Positions 8,799 to 20,412 of a DNA stretch of 64,000 nucleotides are shown here, piece by piece. The stretch is from NCBI RefSeq assembly GCF_023703775.1, contig NZ_CP098514.1:2143998-2207997 (forward strand), in the 5' to 3' direction. The stretch's first letter is position 1. Every line of letters starts with the position of its first letter. Source of the DNA: Haloplanus sp. GDY1 (GTDB taxonomy: Archaea; Halobacteriota; Halobacteria; Halobacteriales; Haloferacaceae). Below the pieces are notes generated by a model. That model had not been told where the DNA came from. It saw only the letters and a program-made list of their open reading frames with translations, and searched no databases. Made by a program: the position numbers and the translations under genes.

Positions 8799-10123
8799 AA
8801 CTCGTCGCGGTACTCCTCGCGCTCCCAGTCGGTGACCGCGTCCATGTAGCGGTCGAACTCGTCGCGCTTGAGCTTCAGGAACTCCTCGACCAGCGGTTCG
8901 CCGAGCGCGGAGACGAGGACGTCGTCGGCTTCGAGTTCCGCCAGCGCGGCCCACAGGGTCCGGGGGAGGCTGTCGTACGCCTCCTCGTAGGCGTTTTCGA
9001 GCGTCGGCTCGCCGGGGTCGGTCTCGTTGCGGATCCCGTCGAGGCCGGCCGCGAGCGTCGCCGCGAGGCCGAGGTAGGGGTTACAGGCGGAGTCGGGGAC
9101 CCGGTGTTCGACCCGGGTCGCGGGGCCGAGTTCCGGCGGCACCCGCAGCACCGTCGAGCGGTTGTCCGGGCCCCACGCGACGTTGACGGGCGCCCAGATG
9201 CCCGGCAGGAGCCGCCGGTAGGAGTTGACCGTCGGCGCGCAGACGGCGGTCAACCCCTGCATGTGGTCGAGGAGGCCGCCGATGAAGTGCCGCGCGGTGT
9301 CGGAGAGCCCCGACTCGTCGTCGGGGTGCTTGCCGGCCGGGAACTGCAGGTCGCCCGTCGGGCTGGCGAAGCGGTTCTCCTCTAGCTCGGTATCCCAGAG
9401 CGAGAGGTGAAAGTGGAGGCCGTTGGCGTCCTCGCCGGAGTAGGGGCGCGGCATGAAGGAGGCCTTCATCCCGCGGTCGCGGGCGATGGCCTTGGCGGCG
9501 TGCCGGAAGAACACGAGGGAGTCCGCCGTCGTGAGGGCGTCGTCGTACTCGACGTTCACCTCGAACTGCCCGGGCTGGGACTCCTGGTGGATGCCGAGCA
9601 CCGACGCCCCGGCCGTCTCCATCGCGTCCTCCCACTCGCGGGTGACGTCGGCGGCCTGATCGAGGGCGTCCATGTCGTAGGAACAGCGGGTGTTCGAGGG
9701 CTCCCAGCCCCCGTCGCCGTCGGGGACGAGCGTCGAGAACTCGGCCTCGACGCCGGCGAGGGGGACGAACCCCTCGGCCCGCAGGTCGTCGACGACGCGC
9801 CGGAGCGCGCCGCGCGAACAGAGGTCGAAGGGCGTGCCGTCGACGTTCGTCAGGTCGGTGAAGACGGCGGCGGTGTCGTCGGCCCACGACACCTCCCGGA
9901 GCGTGTCGGGGTCGGCGACGGCCATCATGTCGCCGGCCTCGGCCCCGTAGCGCGGGTCGTCGAGCAGCCCCGGTTCGAGCGTCAACTCGGCGACGCCGTT
10001 GGCGAAGCCGACGCCCTCCTCGACGGCCGCGTCGAACTCGTCGGGCGACAGCGAGATGCCGCGCGCGACGCCGTTCAGGTCCGTCCAGATCAGTCGAACC
10101 CGCTCGTACTCGGCAGGGATCAT
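8795..10123 (-). CDS. Glutamine synthetase family ligase (gamma-glutamylputrescine synthetase-like)
   Basis: 442-residue GlnA-fold enzyme that ligates ammonia or an amine to glutamate with ATP. The metal and substrate motifs are kept: GVEAEF near residue 135, ESQPGQFEVN, NGLHFHLSLW, NSYRRLLPG, NRSTVLRVP and DSACNPYLG. The N-terminal beta-grasp has the short form (WTDLNGVARG) of the PuuA/GlnT group rather than canonical GlnA, and the residues around the ammonium site differ (RVEHRVPDS instead of the usual RxEFRxPD). Next to a polyamine-type importer and an aldehyde dehydrogenase, gamma-glutamylation of an imported amine is the best guess; ordinary glutamine synthesis is less likely. Transcribed divergently from the aldehyde dehydrogenase. 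Confidence 0.75.
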   Translation of the reverse strand: MIPAEYERVRLIWTDLNGVARGISLSPDEFDAAVEEGVGFANGVAELTLEPGLLDDPRYGAEAGDMMAVADPDTLREVSWADDTAAVFTDLTNVDGTPFDLCSRGALRRVVDDLRAEGFVPLAGVEAEFSTLVPDGDGGWEPSNTRCSYDMDALDQAADVTREWEDAMETAGASVLGIHQESQPGQFEVNVEYDDALTTADSLVFFRHAAKAIARDRGMKASFMPRPYSGEDANGLHFHLSLWDTELEENRFASPTGDLQFPAGKHPDDESGLSDTARHFIGGLLDHMQGLTAVCAPTVNSYRRLLPGIWAPVNVAWGPDNRSTVLRVPPELGPATRVEHRVPDSACNPYLGLAATLAAGLDGIRNETDPGEPTLENAYEEAYDSLPRTLWAALAELEADDVLVSALGEPLVEEFLKLKRDEFDRYMDAVTDWEREEYRDEF

Positions 10124-10184
10124 TGTGATATGATACCGAGGACGCTACCGCCCCAAAGCGATTCACCCGGCGACTTGCGATGTA

Positions 10185-10196
10185 TTATATGCGGCG
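10185..10196 (-). promoter_or_regulatory. Probable TATA box of the glutamine-synthetase-like gene
   Basis: On the minus strand the segment reads CATATAATACAT, the only AT-rich run in the 176-base divergent gap. It would start transcripts near 10160, leaving a leader of about 37 bases before the ATG at 10123. Confidence 0.4.
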
Positions 10197-10268
10197 TGGG
10201 CCGCGAGGGGTGGTGACGGCCGGCCGCGGGGGGCGACACGGATAAAGGACCGCACATTCGGTGGACAA

Positions 10269-10276
10269 CGCTTAGG
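10269..10276 (+). promoter_or_regulatory. TATA-like box of the aldehyde dehydrogenase gene
   Basis: CGCTTAGG is centred 27 bases before the ATG at 10300 without a ribosome binding site, fitting a leaderless transcript that would carry the aldehyde dehydrogenase and the M81 hydrolase together. Confidence 0.5.
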
Positions 10277-10299
10277 CCGGGAGACGGGGGAGTCGCCGC

Positions 10300-11754
10300 A
10301 TGGACAGCCACGAGTACGACCTGCTGATCGACGGGGAGCGACGGCCGGCGGCGACGACGCTGACCGTCGAGAACCCGGCGACGGGCGGGACGGTCGGCGA
10401 GGTAGCGAGCGGCGACGCGGCCGACGCGCGGGCGGCCGTCGAGGCGGCCGACGCGGCGGCGACGGCGTGGGAACGGACGGCGCCGGGCGAGCGCGAGGCG
10501 ACGCTCCGATCGGTCGCGGATCGGATCGAGGCGGCGTCGGAATCGCTGGCCCGCCTGCTGGCGGCGGAGGCGGGCAAGCCGCTCGGAACGGCCGAGGGCG
10601 AGGTGGCGGAGACGGTCGGCCAGTTCCGCTTCTACGCGGGCGCGGCCGACAAGGTTCGGGGCGACACGGTACCGACGGCGCCGAACCGCCTCAACTACAC
10701 CCGGCGTCGTCCCTACGGCGTCACCGCCCACGTCGTGCCGTGGAACTACCCCCTGCTGCTCGGCACCCGCGGGTTCGCGAGCGCGCTGGCGACGGGCAAC
10801 ACGCTGGTCGTCAAGCCGCCGAGCCTGGCGCCCCTGTCGACGATGTGGGTCGGCGAGGTCATGGCCGAGGCGACGCCGGACGGCGTCGTCAACGTCGTCC
10901 CCGGACCCGGGAGCGAGGTGGGCGCGGAACTCGCCGGCAACGGGGACGTGGACGCCATCACGTTCACCGGGTCGACGGGCGTCGGCAAGGGTGTCCTCGA
11001 AGCCGCCGCGGAGAACGTCACGCCCGTGGACGTGGAACTGGGCGGGAAGGCGCCGGCCATCGTCCTCGCGGACGCGGACGTGGAGAACGCCGCCCGGGGC
11101 GTCGTCGCCGGCATCTTCTCGAACGCCGGCCAGAACTGCGTCGCCACCTCGCGGTGTCTCGTCCACGAGGACGTCCACGACGAACTCGTCTCGAAGGTCG
11201 TCGAGAAGACCGAGCGCATCACGCTGGGGGCGGGCACCGACCCCGACACGGACGTGGGGCCGGTCGTCTCGGCGGACGCGAAGGCGGACGTCCTCGGCTA
11301 CGTCGACTCGGCGGTCGCGGAGGGGGCGACCCTCCTGACCGGCGGCGGGACGCCCGACGACCCGGCGCTCGCGGACGGTCACTTCGTCGAGCCGACCGTC
11401 TTCGACGACGTGACGCCCGACATGACCGTCGCGCGCGAGGAGATATTCGGTCCCGTGTTGAGTTTCGTCACCGTCTCCTCGACGGCCGAAGCCGTCGAGG
11501 TGGCCAACGACTCGCCGTTCGGCCTCGCGGCCGCGGTCTGGTCGGAGTCGATGGACGCCACCCGGGTCGCCGACCGGCTGGACCACGGCCTCGTCGCCAT
11601 CAACACCTTCCCCGTCTCGATGCCGCAGAGCCCGTGGGGCGGCAACAAGGAGAGCGGCATCGGCCGCGAGGGGGGCCTGGAGGGGGCCGAGGCGTTCACG
11701 ACCGTCGACAGCGTCGTGATCGAACACGACGGGATGGAGGACCCCTTCCGGTGA
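10300..11754 (+). CDS. NAD(P)-dependent aldehyde dehydrogenase
   Basis: 484-residue member of the aldehyde dehydrogenase superfamily, oxidising an aldehyde to its acid. Motifs: VPWNYPLLL near 148, cofactor loop TFTGSTGVGKG near 225, catalytic base Glu246 in VELGGKAP, nucleophile Cys280 in GQNCVA, and EEIFGPVL near 380. Resembles the succinate-semialdehyde/aminobutyraldehyde/betaine-aldehyde group; exact substrate unknown. Its stop (TGA at 11752-11754) overlaps the GTG start of the M81 gene, so the two enzymes are made together. In an amine pathway it would take the aldehyde left after deamination. Confidence 0.88.
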   Translation: MDSHEYDLLIDGERRPAATTLTVENPATGGTVGEVASGDAADARAAVEAADAAATAWERTAPGEREATLRSVADRIEAASESLARLLAAEAGKPLGTAEGEVAETVGQFRFYAGAADKVRGDTVPTAPNRLNYTRRRPYGVTAHVVPWNYPLLLGTRGFASALATGNTLVVKPPSLAPLSTMWVGEVMAEATPDGVVNVVPGPGSEVGAELAGNGDVDAITFTGSTGVGKGVLEAAAENVTPVDVELGGKAPAIVLADADVENAARGVVAGIFSNAGQNCVATSRCLVHEDVHDELVSKVVEKTERITLGAGTDPDTDVGPVVSADAKADVLGYVDSAVAEGATLLTGGGTPDDPALADGHFVEPTVFDDVTPDMTVAREEIFGPVLSFVTVSSTAEAVEVANDSPFGLAAAVWSESMDATRVADRLDHGLVAINTFPVSMPQSPWGGNKESGIGREGGLEGAEAFTTVDSVVIEHDGMEDPFR

Positions 11755-13214
11755 GCCACACGGTCCTGATCGGGCAGATCGAACACGAGACGAACACGTT
11801 CTCGTCGCTGCCGACGGGGATGGCGGAGTTCGCGGACGCGTCGCTGCACTACGGCGAGGACGTGATCGCGGACCTGACGGGCACGAACACCGCGGTCGGG
11901 GGGTTCCTCCGGGTCGCCGACGACGAGGGCTGGGACGTCGTGCCGACCGTCGCCGCGGACGCGACGCCCGGCGGGACGGTCACCGCGGACGCCCGGTCGA
12001 CGCTGCTGGAGGCGGTGCTGACGGGGATCGAGGAGTCGAACCCGGACGGCGTGTTGCTGGCGCTCCACGGCGCGATGGTGAGCGAGGCCGCGCGTGACGG
12101 CGACGGCTACGTCCTCGAACGCGTCAGCCGGGCGGTCGGCGACGACGTGCCCGTGATGGCGTCGCTGGACCTGCACGCGAACGTCTCCGATCGGATGGCC
12201 GACCACGCGGACGGCCTCTTCGGCTACCGGACCTACCCCCACGTCGACATCGGCGACACGGGGGAGCGGGCGGCGCGGGCGATGGCGGCGACGCTGGACG
12301 GCGACCTGGATCCGGAGGTGGTGGTCGAGCGGGCGCCGCTCCTGCCGCCCCTGCCGGAACTCCGCACGGCGGCGGAGCCGATGCGGTCGCTGCTGGCGGC
12401 GGCCGCCGACGCCGAGGAGGAGGACGTGTCGGTCTTCGGCGGCTTCGCCTACGCCGACGTGGACCACGCCGGCTTCTCGGTCGTCGGCGTCGCCGACCGG
12501 GAGCGCGCCGAGGCGGTGCGGGCGGCCTGCCGCGACGTCGCCGACGAGGCGTACGACCGCCGCGGGGCGTTCGACCGCGACTACACGAGCGTCGGGGACG
12601 CGGCCGCGGAGGCGGCCGCGTGGGACGGGGACGACCCCCTCCTGCTGGCGGACATCTCGGACAACCCCGGCGGCGGGAGCGCACAGGACGGGACCGTGTT
12701 GCTCGAAGCCCTGCTGGAGGCGGGCGTCGAGGACGCGGCCCTGGCGACGATGTACGACCCCGCGGCCGTCGAGGCGGCGGCCGCGGCGGGCGTCGGCGAG
12801 GAGGTGTCGGTGTCGCTCGGCGGCCACACCGAGGCGAACGGCGACCCCCTGGACGTGACGGGGCGGGTGCGCCTGCTCTCGGACGGCACCTACCGCAACC
12901 GGGGGCCGATGTCGACCGGGCTCGAAGTCTCGTTCGGGCGGACGGCCCTCCTCGAAGTCGACGGCGTCGACGTGCTGGTCGGCTCGCACCGCCAGCAGCC
13001 GTACGATCCGGAGGCGTTCCGGAGTCAGGGGATCACGCCCGAACGGGAGCGGGTGCTCGTCCTCAAGAGTACGGTCCACTACCGGGCGGCCTTCGAACCG
13101 CTTGTCGGCGGGATCCGGGAGGTGGCGACGCCGGGGCTGTGCAGCCCGGACCTCTCGGGGTTCGCGTACGAACACGTGCCTCGACCCATCTATCCGCTGG
13201 ACGACGACGCGTAG
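11751..13214 (+). CDS. M81 family metallopeptidase (MlrC-like metallohydrolase)
   Basis: 487 residues, the full length of the MlrC (microcystinase C) family of putative zinc amidohydrolases. N-terminal DUF1485-type domain (about 1-290): IGQIEHETNTF at 7-17, LALHGAMVSEAARDGDG near 102, ASLDLHANVSDRM near 140 and GYRTYPHVDIGDTG near 160, which hold the conserved His/Asp metal ligands; the MlrC C-terminal domain covers about 300-487. It begins with GTG overlapping the aldehyde dehydrogenase stop (GTGA). Characterised members are rare: MlrC cleaves linear microcystin fragments, while most relatives sit beside importers and have unknown substrates. Here a small amide, perhaps gamma-glutamyl-linked, is a reasonable guess. 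Confidence 0.82.
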   Translation: MSHTVLIGQIEHETNTFSSLPTGMAEFADASLHYGEDVIADLTGTNTAVGGFLRVADDEGWDVVPTVAADATPGGTVTADARSTLLEAVLTGIEESNPDGVLLALHGAMVSEAARDGDGYVLERVSRAVGDDVPVMASLDLHANVSDRMADHADGLFGYRTYPHVDIGDTGERAARAMAATLDGDLDPEVVVERAPLLPPLPELRTAAEPMRSLLAAAADAEEEDVSVFGGFAYADVDHAGFSVVGVADRERAEAVRAACRDVADEAYDRRGAFDRDYTSVGDAAAEAAAWDGDDPLLLADISDNPGGGSAQDGTVLLEALLEAGVEDAALATMYDPAAVEAAAAAGVGEEVSVSLGGHTEANGDPLDVTGRVRLLSDGTYRNRGPMSTGLEVSFGRTALLEVDGVDVLVGSHRQQPYDPEAFRSQGITPERERVLVLKSTVHYRAAFEPLVGGIREVATPGLCSPDLSGFAYEHVPRPIYPLDDDA

Positions 13215-13384
13215 CCGGGAGCGGGGACTTAACTGCCCGTCGATGTGGGACACAACGGACATGCGCGGAAGCGGGAACGTATGACACACACGACGGTCGA
13301 CGCCGCGGACGGCGAACGGCGCCACCCGGTCGCGGAGCGACGCGACCGCAGGGCGGCCGGCCGACGACACAGGATGCAGATAGT

Positions 13385-14572
13385 ATGACAACGACTCAGC
13401 ATATGTGGAACGTCCCGAACCGGATGCTCTTCGGGTGGGGCACGGCGGAGGAGATCGGAACGTATCTCGACGAGTTCGGCGCCGAGACACCCCTGATCGT
13501 CACGGACGAGGGGGTCCGTTCGGCGGGGGTGCTCGACCCGTTGCTCGACGCGGTCGAGGCGTCGGGACGCGACTACCACGTCTTCGACGGCGTCCGGCCC
13601 GATCCGACGGACGTGGTGGTCCACGAGGCCGCCGACGCGTACGATGCGGCGGACGCGGACCTGATGCTGGGCGTCGGCGGCGGGTCCTCCATCGACACCG
13701 CGAAGGCGGCGAGCATCCTCGCCACCAACGACGGGCACATCCTCGACTTCGAGGGGAGCGGCAACGTGCCGAACCCGACGCCGCCGACCGTCTTCGTCCC
13801 CACGACGGCGGGCACGGGCAGCGAGGTCGGTCACTGGACCATCGTGAAGGACTCTGAGACGTCGATCAAGGAGGAGATCGGCGACGTGAACCTGCTCGCG
13901 GACCTCGCGCTGGTCGATCCGGAACTGACCGCGAGCGCGCCGGCGCCGGTGAAGGCGGCGACCGGGATGGACGTGTTGACCCACGCAATCGAGGCGTACG
14001 TGTCGATCAGGGCCCAGAGCGGGACGTCGGCGCTGGCCCGCGACGCCATGGAGAAGGTGGGGTCGTACCTCCCCCGGGCCGTGGAGTACCGCGGCGGCGA
14101 CCGGGAGGCGCTGTCGAAGATGGCGAAGGCGAGTTCGCAGGCGGGTATGGCGTTCAACGGCGCGGGGCTGGGCGCCGTCCACGCCCTCTCCCACCAGGTC
14201 GGCGGCGCCTTCGGCGTGCCCCACGGCCTCGCGAACGCCGTCCTCCTGCCGTACGTGATGGAGTACAACCTCCCGCAGGTGCCCGAGAAGATGGTGACCG
14301 TGGCGGCGGCCCTCGGCGAGGACGTCGACGAGTCGAAGCCGGCGCGGACGGAGGGTCGGAAGGCGGTGCGCGCGGTGCGGCGTCTCTCGGCGGACGTGCG
14401 CATCCCGGAGACGCTCGCCGAGACGGCGGCCGAGCGGGAGGCCATCCCGCGACTCGCGGAGCAGGCGACCCGGGACGGCAGCCTCACGGGAAACCCCCGA
14501 ACGACCGACGCGGACGACCTGGCGGGCATCCTCGAACGCGCGTTCGACGGCGCGTTCGAAACCGCGAGGTGA
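13385..14572 (+). CDS. Iron-containing (group III) alcohol dehydrogenase
   Basis: 395 residues. NAD-binding GGGSSIDTAK near 98 and TTAGTGSEVGHWT near 140 are typical, and the metal-binding residues include Asp in LVDPELT, His in VLTHAIEAYVS and the triplet AVHALSHQVGGAFGVPHG near 260. Such enzymes interconvert alcohols or hydroxyacids and aldehydes/ketones (1,3-propanediol, lactaldehyde, 4-hydroxybutyrate types). The ATG at 13385 lies 170 bases after the M81 gene, in a gap with a TTAA element (13227-13232), so it may be a separate transcript of the same cluster. Substrate not predictable. Confidence 0.85.
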   Translation: MTTTQHMWNVPNRMLFGWGTAEEIGTYLDEFGAETPLIVTDEGVRSAGVLDPLLDAVEASGRDYHVFDGVRPDPTDVVVHEAADAYDAADADLMLGVGGGSSIDTAKAASILATNDGHILDFEGSGNVPNPTPPTVFVPTTAGTGSEVGHWTIVKDSETSIKEEIGDVNLLADLALVDPELTASAPAPVKAATGMDVLTHAIEAYVSIRAQSGTSALARDAMEKVGSYLPRAVEYRGGDREALSKMAKASSQAGMAFNGAGLGAVHALSHQVGGAFGVPHGLANAVLLPYVMEYNLPQVPEKMVTVAAALGEDVDESKPARTEGRKAVRAVRRLSADVRIPETLAETAAEREAIPRLAEQATRDGSLTGNPRTTDADDLAGILERAFDGAFETAR

Positions 14573-14609
14573 CCCACATGATAGACCCAGGAGAATGCCT
14601 CACAACGCC

Positions 14610-14620
14610 GAATATATACG
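14610..14620 (+). promoter_or_regulatory. TATA box of the glycine decarboxylase operon
   Basis: GAATATATACG is a textbook archaeal TATA box about 30 bases before the ATG at 14645, in a 72-base gap; it likely drives gcvPA and gcvPB. Confidence 0.65.
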
Positions 14621-14644
14621 TCGAGCGTCCCGAGGACGAATGAC

Positions 14645-15973
14645 ATGCCGTACGTGACTCACTCCGGGGCGGAACGGTCGGCGATGCTCGACGCGGTCGG
14701 GGTATCGGACCCCGACGACCTGTTCGACATCCCCGATTCCGTCCGGTTCGACGGCGACTACGGGATCGCGGCACACTCGGAGCGGGAGACGCGAGCGACC
14801 GTCGAGGGGATCCTCGACGAGTCGGCCGACCTGACCGAGTTCCTCGGCGGCGGCCACTACGACCACTACGTCCCCTCGGTGGTCGATCACCTCTCGCTTC
14901 GCTCGGAGTTCCTGACGAGTTACACGCAGTACCAGCCGGAGGTCACGCAGGGCTTTCTCCAAGCGCTGTTCGAGTTCCAGTCGCTCGTCGTCGAGCTGAC
15001 GGGGCTCGGCGTCGCCAACTGCTCGATGTACGACCGCGCGACGGCGCTTGGCGAGGCGGTCCTGCTCGCGGACCGGGTGCGCGCGACCGACGGCGACCGG
15101 GTGCTTGTCCCCGAGGACCTGCCCGACCGGGTGCGCGCCGTCCTCGACAACTACACCGACGGGCCGGACATCGGCGTCGAGTCCTACCCGACGAGCGAGG
15201 GCACGGTCGACGTCGAGGGGCTCGCCGACTGCCTCGACGAGGACGTGTCCATGGTCTACGCCGCGACGCCGAACGCGCGGGGCGTCGTCGAACCGGACCT
15301 CGACGCCGTCGGCGACCTCGCCGACGACCACGGCGCGCTGTTCTGTGTCGGCTCGGACGCCGTCGCGCTCTCGCTGCTCGAACCGCCGGCCGCCTACGGG
15401 GCGGACGTGGTCGTCGGCGACGCGGGCGTCCTCGGCCTGCCGACGACCTACGGGATGGGGCTCGGGCTCTTTGCCTGCCGCGAGGAGTTCCTCCGGCAGG
15501 TGCCCGGCCGCCTCGTCGGCGCCGGCGAGGACGACGCCGGCAACCGGGCGTACACGCTGACCCTGCAGACCCGCGAACAGCACATCCGCCGGGAGCGGGC
15601 CACCTCGAACATCTGCACCAACCAGGCGTGGCTGGCGCTCCGGGCGGCCATTCACGCGGCGTGGCTCGGCCCCAGCGGGCTGGTCGACCTCGCCGAGGAC
15701 TGCGTGACCGGCATCGCGGAGGCCTGCGAGCGGATCGACGACCTCGACGGCTTCGACGCCCCCGTCTACGACGGCCACCACTTCCGCGAGGCGCTGGTCG
15801 ACACGGCGGCCCCGGCGGCCGACGTGGTCGACCACTGCCGGCACGCGGGGCTGGCGCTCCGAACCGTCGAGGACGCCGGCCGGGAGCGGCTGGCGGTCTG
15901 TGTGACCGACACCAACCGCGACCGGGTCAACGACCTGATCGACGCGCTCGCGGGGTACGGAGGTGGCGCATGA
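14645..15973 (+). CDS. gcvPA: Glycine dehydrogenase (decarboxylating) subunit 1
   Basis: 442-residue N-terminal half of the P protein of the glycine cleavage system, which decarboxylates glycine and passes aminomethyl to lipoyl-GcvH. The YDHYVPSVV and [16 protein letters not shown] segments near residues 78-100 are signature sequence of GcvPA; the PLP-binding lysine is on the partner subunit. Overlaps gcvPB by 4 bases (ATGA at 15970). The T protein (gcvT) and H protein (gcvH) are not in the window. Confidence 0.95.
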   Translation: MPYVTHSGAERSAMLDAVGVSDPDDLFDIPDSVRFDGDYGIAAHSERETRATVEGILDESADLTEFLGGGHYDHYVPSVVDHLSLRSEFLTSYTQYQPEVTQGFLQALFEFQSLVVELTGLGVANCSMYDRATALGEAVLLADRVRATDGDRVLVPEDLPDRVRAVLDNYTDGPDIGVESYPTSEGTVDVEGLADCLDEDVSMVYAATPNARGVVEPDLDAVGDLADDHGALFCVGSDAVALSLLEPPAAYGADVVVGDAGVLGLPTTYGMGLGLFACREEFLRQVPGRLVGAGEDDAGNRAYTLTLQTREQHIRRERATSNICTNQAWLALRAAIHAAWLGPSGLVDLAEDCVTGIAEACERIDDLDGFDAPVYDGHHFREALVDTAAPAADVVDHCRHAGLALRTVEDAGRERLAVCVTDTNRDRVNDLIDALAGYGGGA

Positions 15974-17430
15974 GCCAGGAAGGCCACGAGCGGGCGGCGG
16001 CGGAGTCGACCGGGGCGGAGACCGACGCCCCCCACCAGCAGGCGCGGTGGTACGCGGGCGACCGGTACGAACCCCTGTTGAGCGAGAAGAGCAGCGAGAC
16101 GGTGACGGTGGAGTCGTCGCTGCCGGACGACCTGACTCGGGAGGAACTGGAACTGCCCGACCTCGCCGAGCCCGAGGTGGCGCGTCACTACACCCGGCTC
16201 TCGCAGATGAACTACGGCATCGACTCCGGTCCCATCCCGCTGGGGTCGTGTACGATGAAGTACAACCCCTCGTTCACGGAGGACGTGGCGGCCCACCCGG
16301 GCAACCGGGTCCACCCCCTCCGGGCGGACGACGACAAGCAGGGGATCCTGCACCTGCTGTACGAACTGCAGGAGACGCTCGCGTCCATCGGTGGGATGGA
16401 CGCGGTGACGCTCCAGCCGCCGGCGGGCGCCGCCGGCGAGTTCACGGGCATCCAGGTGGCGAAGGCCTACCACGAGCGGCAGGGCGAGGGGTCGCGAAGC
16501 GAGGTGATCGTCCCCGAGTCGGCCCACGGCACCAACTTCGCGAGCGCGGCCATGGCCGGCTACGACGTGGTGGAACTCCCCTCGAACGAGGACGGCCGCG
16601 TCGAGGTCGACGCCCTGGCGGCGGCCGCCGGCGAGGACACCGCGCTCCTGATGCTCACGAACCCCAACACGCTCGGCCTGTTCGAGCGTGACATCGAGGC
16701 CATCGCCGAGATCGTCCACGACGCGGGTGGACTGCTCTACTACGACGGCGCCAACCTCAACTCCCTGCTCGGGAAGGCCCGGCCGGGCGACATGGGCTTC
16801 GACATCATGCACTTCAACCTGCACAAGACGTTCGCGACACCCCACGGCGGCGGCGGCCCGGGACAGGGACCCATCGGCGTCGGCGCGGACCTCGCGCCCT
16901 TCCTCCCGACCCCGCAGGTCAGGGAGACCGAGGGCGGCTACGAGACGTACGAACCCGACCACAGCATCGGCCGGGTCCACGAGTTCGTGGGCAACTGGCT
17001 GGTGCTGGTGAAGGCCTACGCCTACATCCTGCGCCACGGCGACGAGGGGCTGGAGCGGGTCAGCGAGACGGCCGTGTTGAACGCCAACTACCTCGCCTCG
17101 CGGATCGAGTACGAGGTGCCCTACGGCCCCTTCCACCACGAGTTCGTCGCGAGCGCGGACGAGGACGCGGCGGACGTGGCGAAGGCGATGCTGGATCACG
17201 GCGTCCACCCGCCGACGACGAAGTGGCCCGAAATCGTCGACGAGGCGCTGATGACGGAGCCGACGGAGACGGAGTCGAAGGCGACCCTCGACGACCTCGC
17301 GGCGGCGTTCAACGCCGTCGCGGGGATGGATCCCGAGGCCCTGTCGGAGACGCCGTCCGAGACGACGGCACGGCGGATCGATCAGGCGGCGGCCGCTCGG
17401 AGTCCGCGGCTGTCGTGGCACGACCTGTAG
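15970..17430 (+). CDS. gcvPB: Glycine dehydrogenase (decarboxylating) subunit 2
   Basis: 486-residue PLP-binding half of the split P protein. The Schiff-base lysine is Lys286 in NLHKTF, preceded by the glycine-rich loop after DMGFDIMHF and followed by [10 protein letters not shown]. Start ATG is inside the gcvPA stop region. The first 45 residues are acidic and poorly conserved (Gln/Ala/Glu rich). Works with gcvPA as an alpha2beta2 enzyme in the cytoplasm. Confidence 0.95.
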   Translation: MSQEGHERAAAESTGAETDAPHQQARWYAGDRYEPLLSEKSSETVTVESSLPDDLTREELELPDLAEPEVARHYTRLSQMNYGIDSGPIPLGSCTMKYNPSFTEDVAAHPGNRVHPLRADDDKQGILHLLYELQETLASIGGMDAVTLQPPAGAAGEFTGIQVAKAYHERQGEGSRSEVIVPESAHGTNFASAAMAGYDVVELPSNEDGRVEVDALAAAAGEDTALLMLTNPNTLGLFERDIEAIAEIVHDAGGLLYYDGANLNSLLGKARPGDMGFDIMHFNLHKTFATPHGGGGPGQGPIGVGADLAPFLPTPQVRETEGGYETYEPDHSIGRVHEFVGNWLVLVKAYAYILRHGDEGLERVSETAVLNANYLASRIEYEVPYGPFHHEFVASADEDAADVAKAMLDHGVHPPTTKWPEIVDEALMTEPTETESKATLDDLAAAFNAVAGMDPEALSETPSETTARRIDQAAAARSPRLSWHDL

Positions 17431-17490
17431 GCCGACCGCTCCGGCCCGTTCCGTTCCCGACGACTTAAGCAGGTTTTGGTCCTGACCCCG

Positions 17491-17500
17491 CTACTTAACT
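17491..17500 (+). promoter_or_regulatory. TATA-like box of glyA
   Basis: CTACTTAACT is centred about 27 bases before the GTG at 17524. It shows that the open frame upstream of that GTG (16 residues from 17476) lies in the promoter and is not translated. Confidence 0.6.
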
Positions 17501-17523
17501 GGGTGTTGCGCGTGGACCGAAGC

Positions 17524-18777
17524 GTGACTTCGAGCCATTCGCACCTGCGGGAGACCGACCCGGCGGTCGCCGAGGCCATCGCGGGCGAGGAGCGCCGCCA
17601 GGAGCACAACCTCGAGATGATCGCCTCGGAGAACCACGTCTCCGAGGCGGTCATGGAGGCCCAGGGCAGCGTCATGACGAACAAGTACGCCGAGGGCTAC
17701 CCCGGGGAGCGGTACTACGGCGGCTGTCAGCACATGGACACCGTCGAGAACCTCGCCATCGAGCGGGCGAAGGAGCTGTTCGGCGCCGACCACGTCAACG
17801 TCCAGCCCCACAGCGGGACGCAGGCGAACATGGGCGTCTACTTCGCGACCCTGGAGCCCGGCGACCGGATCCTCTCGCTCGACCTGAACCACGGGGGACA
17901 CCTGAGCCACGGCCACCACGTCAACTTCTCCGGACAGCTCTACGACGTCGAACAGTACGGCGTCGACCCCGAGACGGGATACATCGACTACGACGCGGTG
18001 GCCCAGCAGGCCGCCGAGTTCGACCCCGACGTGATCGTCAGCGGCTCCTCGGCCTACCCCCGCGAGTTCGACTTCGAGCGGCTCTCGGAAATCGCCGCGG
18101 AGGTGGGTGCCCACCACCTCGCCGACATCGCCCACGTCACGGGGCTGGTGGCGGCGGGCGTCCACGTCAACCCCGTCGGCGACGCCGACTTCGTCACCGG
18201 CAGCACGCACAAGACGATCCGCGCCGGCCGCGGCGGCATGATCATGACGACCGACGAGCACGCCGAGGCGGTGGACAAGGCCATCTTCCCCGGCGGGCAG
18301 GGCGGCCCCCTGATGCACAACATCGCGGGCAAGGCGGTGGGGTTCGGCGAGGCGCTCGACCCCGAGTTCACCGACTACGCCGAGCAGGTGGTCGCGAACG
18401 CGAAGACGCTCGCTGCCGTGTTCGCGGACGCGGGGATCACCCCCGTCTCCGGCGGCACGGACAAGCACCTGCTCCTGTTGGACCTGCGGGACTCCCACCC
18501 GGACCTCACGGGCGAGGAAGCCGAAGACGCCCTCGACGACGTGGGGATCACGGTCAACAAGAACACCGTCCCCGGCGAGACGCGGTCGCCCTTCGTCACC
18601 AGCGGGATCCGGATCGGCACGCCGGCGCTCACCACCCGCGGCTTCGACGAGGCGGCGATGGAGACGGTCGGCGAACTGATCGTCGAGCGCCTGAACGGCC
18701 CAGACGACCCGGCCGTGGCGGACGCGGTGCGGGACGAGGTCGACCGCCTCTGTGCCGAGTTCCCCGTCTACGAATAA
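17524..18777 (+). CDS. glyA: Serine hydroxymethyltransferase
   Basis: 417-residue PLP enzyme interconverting serine plus pterin/folate C1 carrier and glycine; the product glycine can go to the adjacent glycine decarboxylase. Conserved [11 protein letters not shown] near 40, [13 protein letters not shown] near 60, and the PLP lysine Lys230 in [16 protein letters not shown] at 17524 is chosen because it sits about 27 bases after a TATA box, starts the conserved SHLRETDP segment and gives the normal family length. Confidence 0.94.
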   Translation: MTSSHSHLRETDPAVAEAIAGEERRQEHNLEMIASENHVSEAVMEAQGSVMTNKYAEGYPGERYYGGCQHMDTVENLAIERAKELFGADHVNVQPHSGTQANMGVYFATLEPGDRILSLDLNHGGHLSHGHHVNFSGQLYDVEQYGVDPETGYIDYDAVAQQAAEFDPDVIVSGSSAYPREFDFERLSEIAAEVGAHHLADIAHVTGLVAAGVHVNPVGDADFVTGSTHKTIRAGRGGMIMTTDEHAEAVDKAIFPGGQGGPLMHNIAGKAVGFGEALDPEFTDYAEQVVANAKTLAAVFADAGITPVSGGTDKHLLLLDLRDSHPDLTGEEAEDALDDVGITVNKNTVPGETRSPFVTSGIRIGTPALTTRGFDEAAMETVGELIVERLNGPDDPAVADAVRDEVDRLCAEFPVYE

Positions 18778-18799
18778 GCGCCCGTCGATCCCCGCCGGT

Positions 18800-18808
18800 C
18801 TTTATATT
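18800..18808 (+). promoter_or_regulatory. TATA box of lpd
   Basis: CTTTATATT about 30 bases before the ATG at 18835; no ribosome binding site follows. Lpd therefore seems separately promoted from glyA. Confidence 0.6.
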
Positions 18809-18834
18809 CGGGGGCGCCCCGAGTCCTATCGACG

Positions 18835-20250
<1,416 letters not shown>

Positions 20251-20259
<9 letters not shown>

Positions 20260-20333
20260 TCGTTACGGCCGGCGATCGAACCGGGAACCCGGGCGGTGTG
20301 GTCGCCCGATTCGTTCAACCGGTAGTCGTTACG
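20251..20333 (+). repeat. 17-bp exact direct repeat spanning the lpd stop codon
   Basis: AACCGGTAGTCGTTACG occurs at 20251-20267 (last two sense codons and stop of lpd, then 8 bases) and again at 20317-20333, a spacing of 66 bases. Similarity continues weakly into CGGCCGGYCGA. It looks like a local duplication or the scar of one; no inserted element lies between the copies. Confidence 0.7.
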
Positions 20334-20412
20334 CGCGGCCGGTCGAGCCCCCGACAGACCACACATACGGACTCTGTCACTATCCCGGGGAGTGGCGTCG
20401 GCGTCCCCGAAA

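Noticed and set aside
11379-13490. 703-codon open frame on the minus strand opposite the M81 and alcohol dehydrogenase genes
   Set aside because: It is the shadow of high-GC codon usage: low-complexity Arg/Ala/Val/His translation, no motif, and both plus-strand frames are strongly supported.
17476-17523. 16-residue N-terminal extension of serine hydroxymethyltransferase
   Set aside because: It contains the TATA-like box and is not found at the start of SHMT; the GTG at 17524 fits better.
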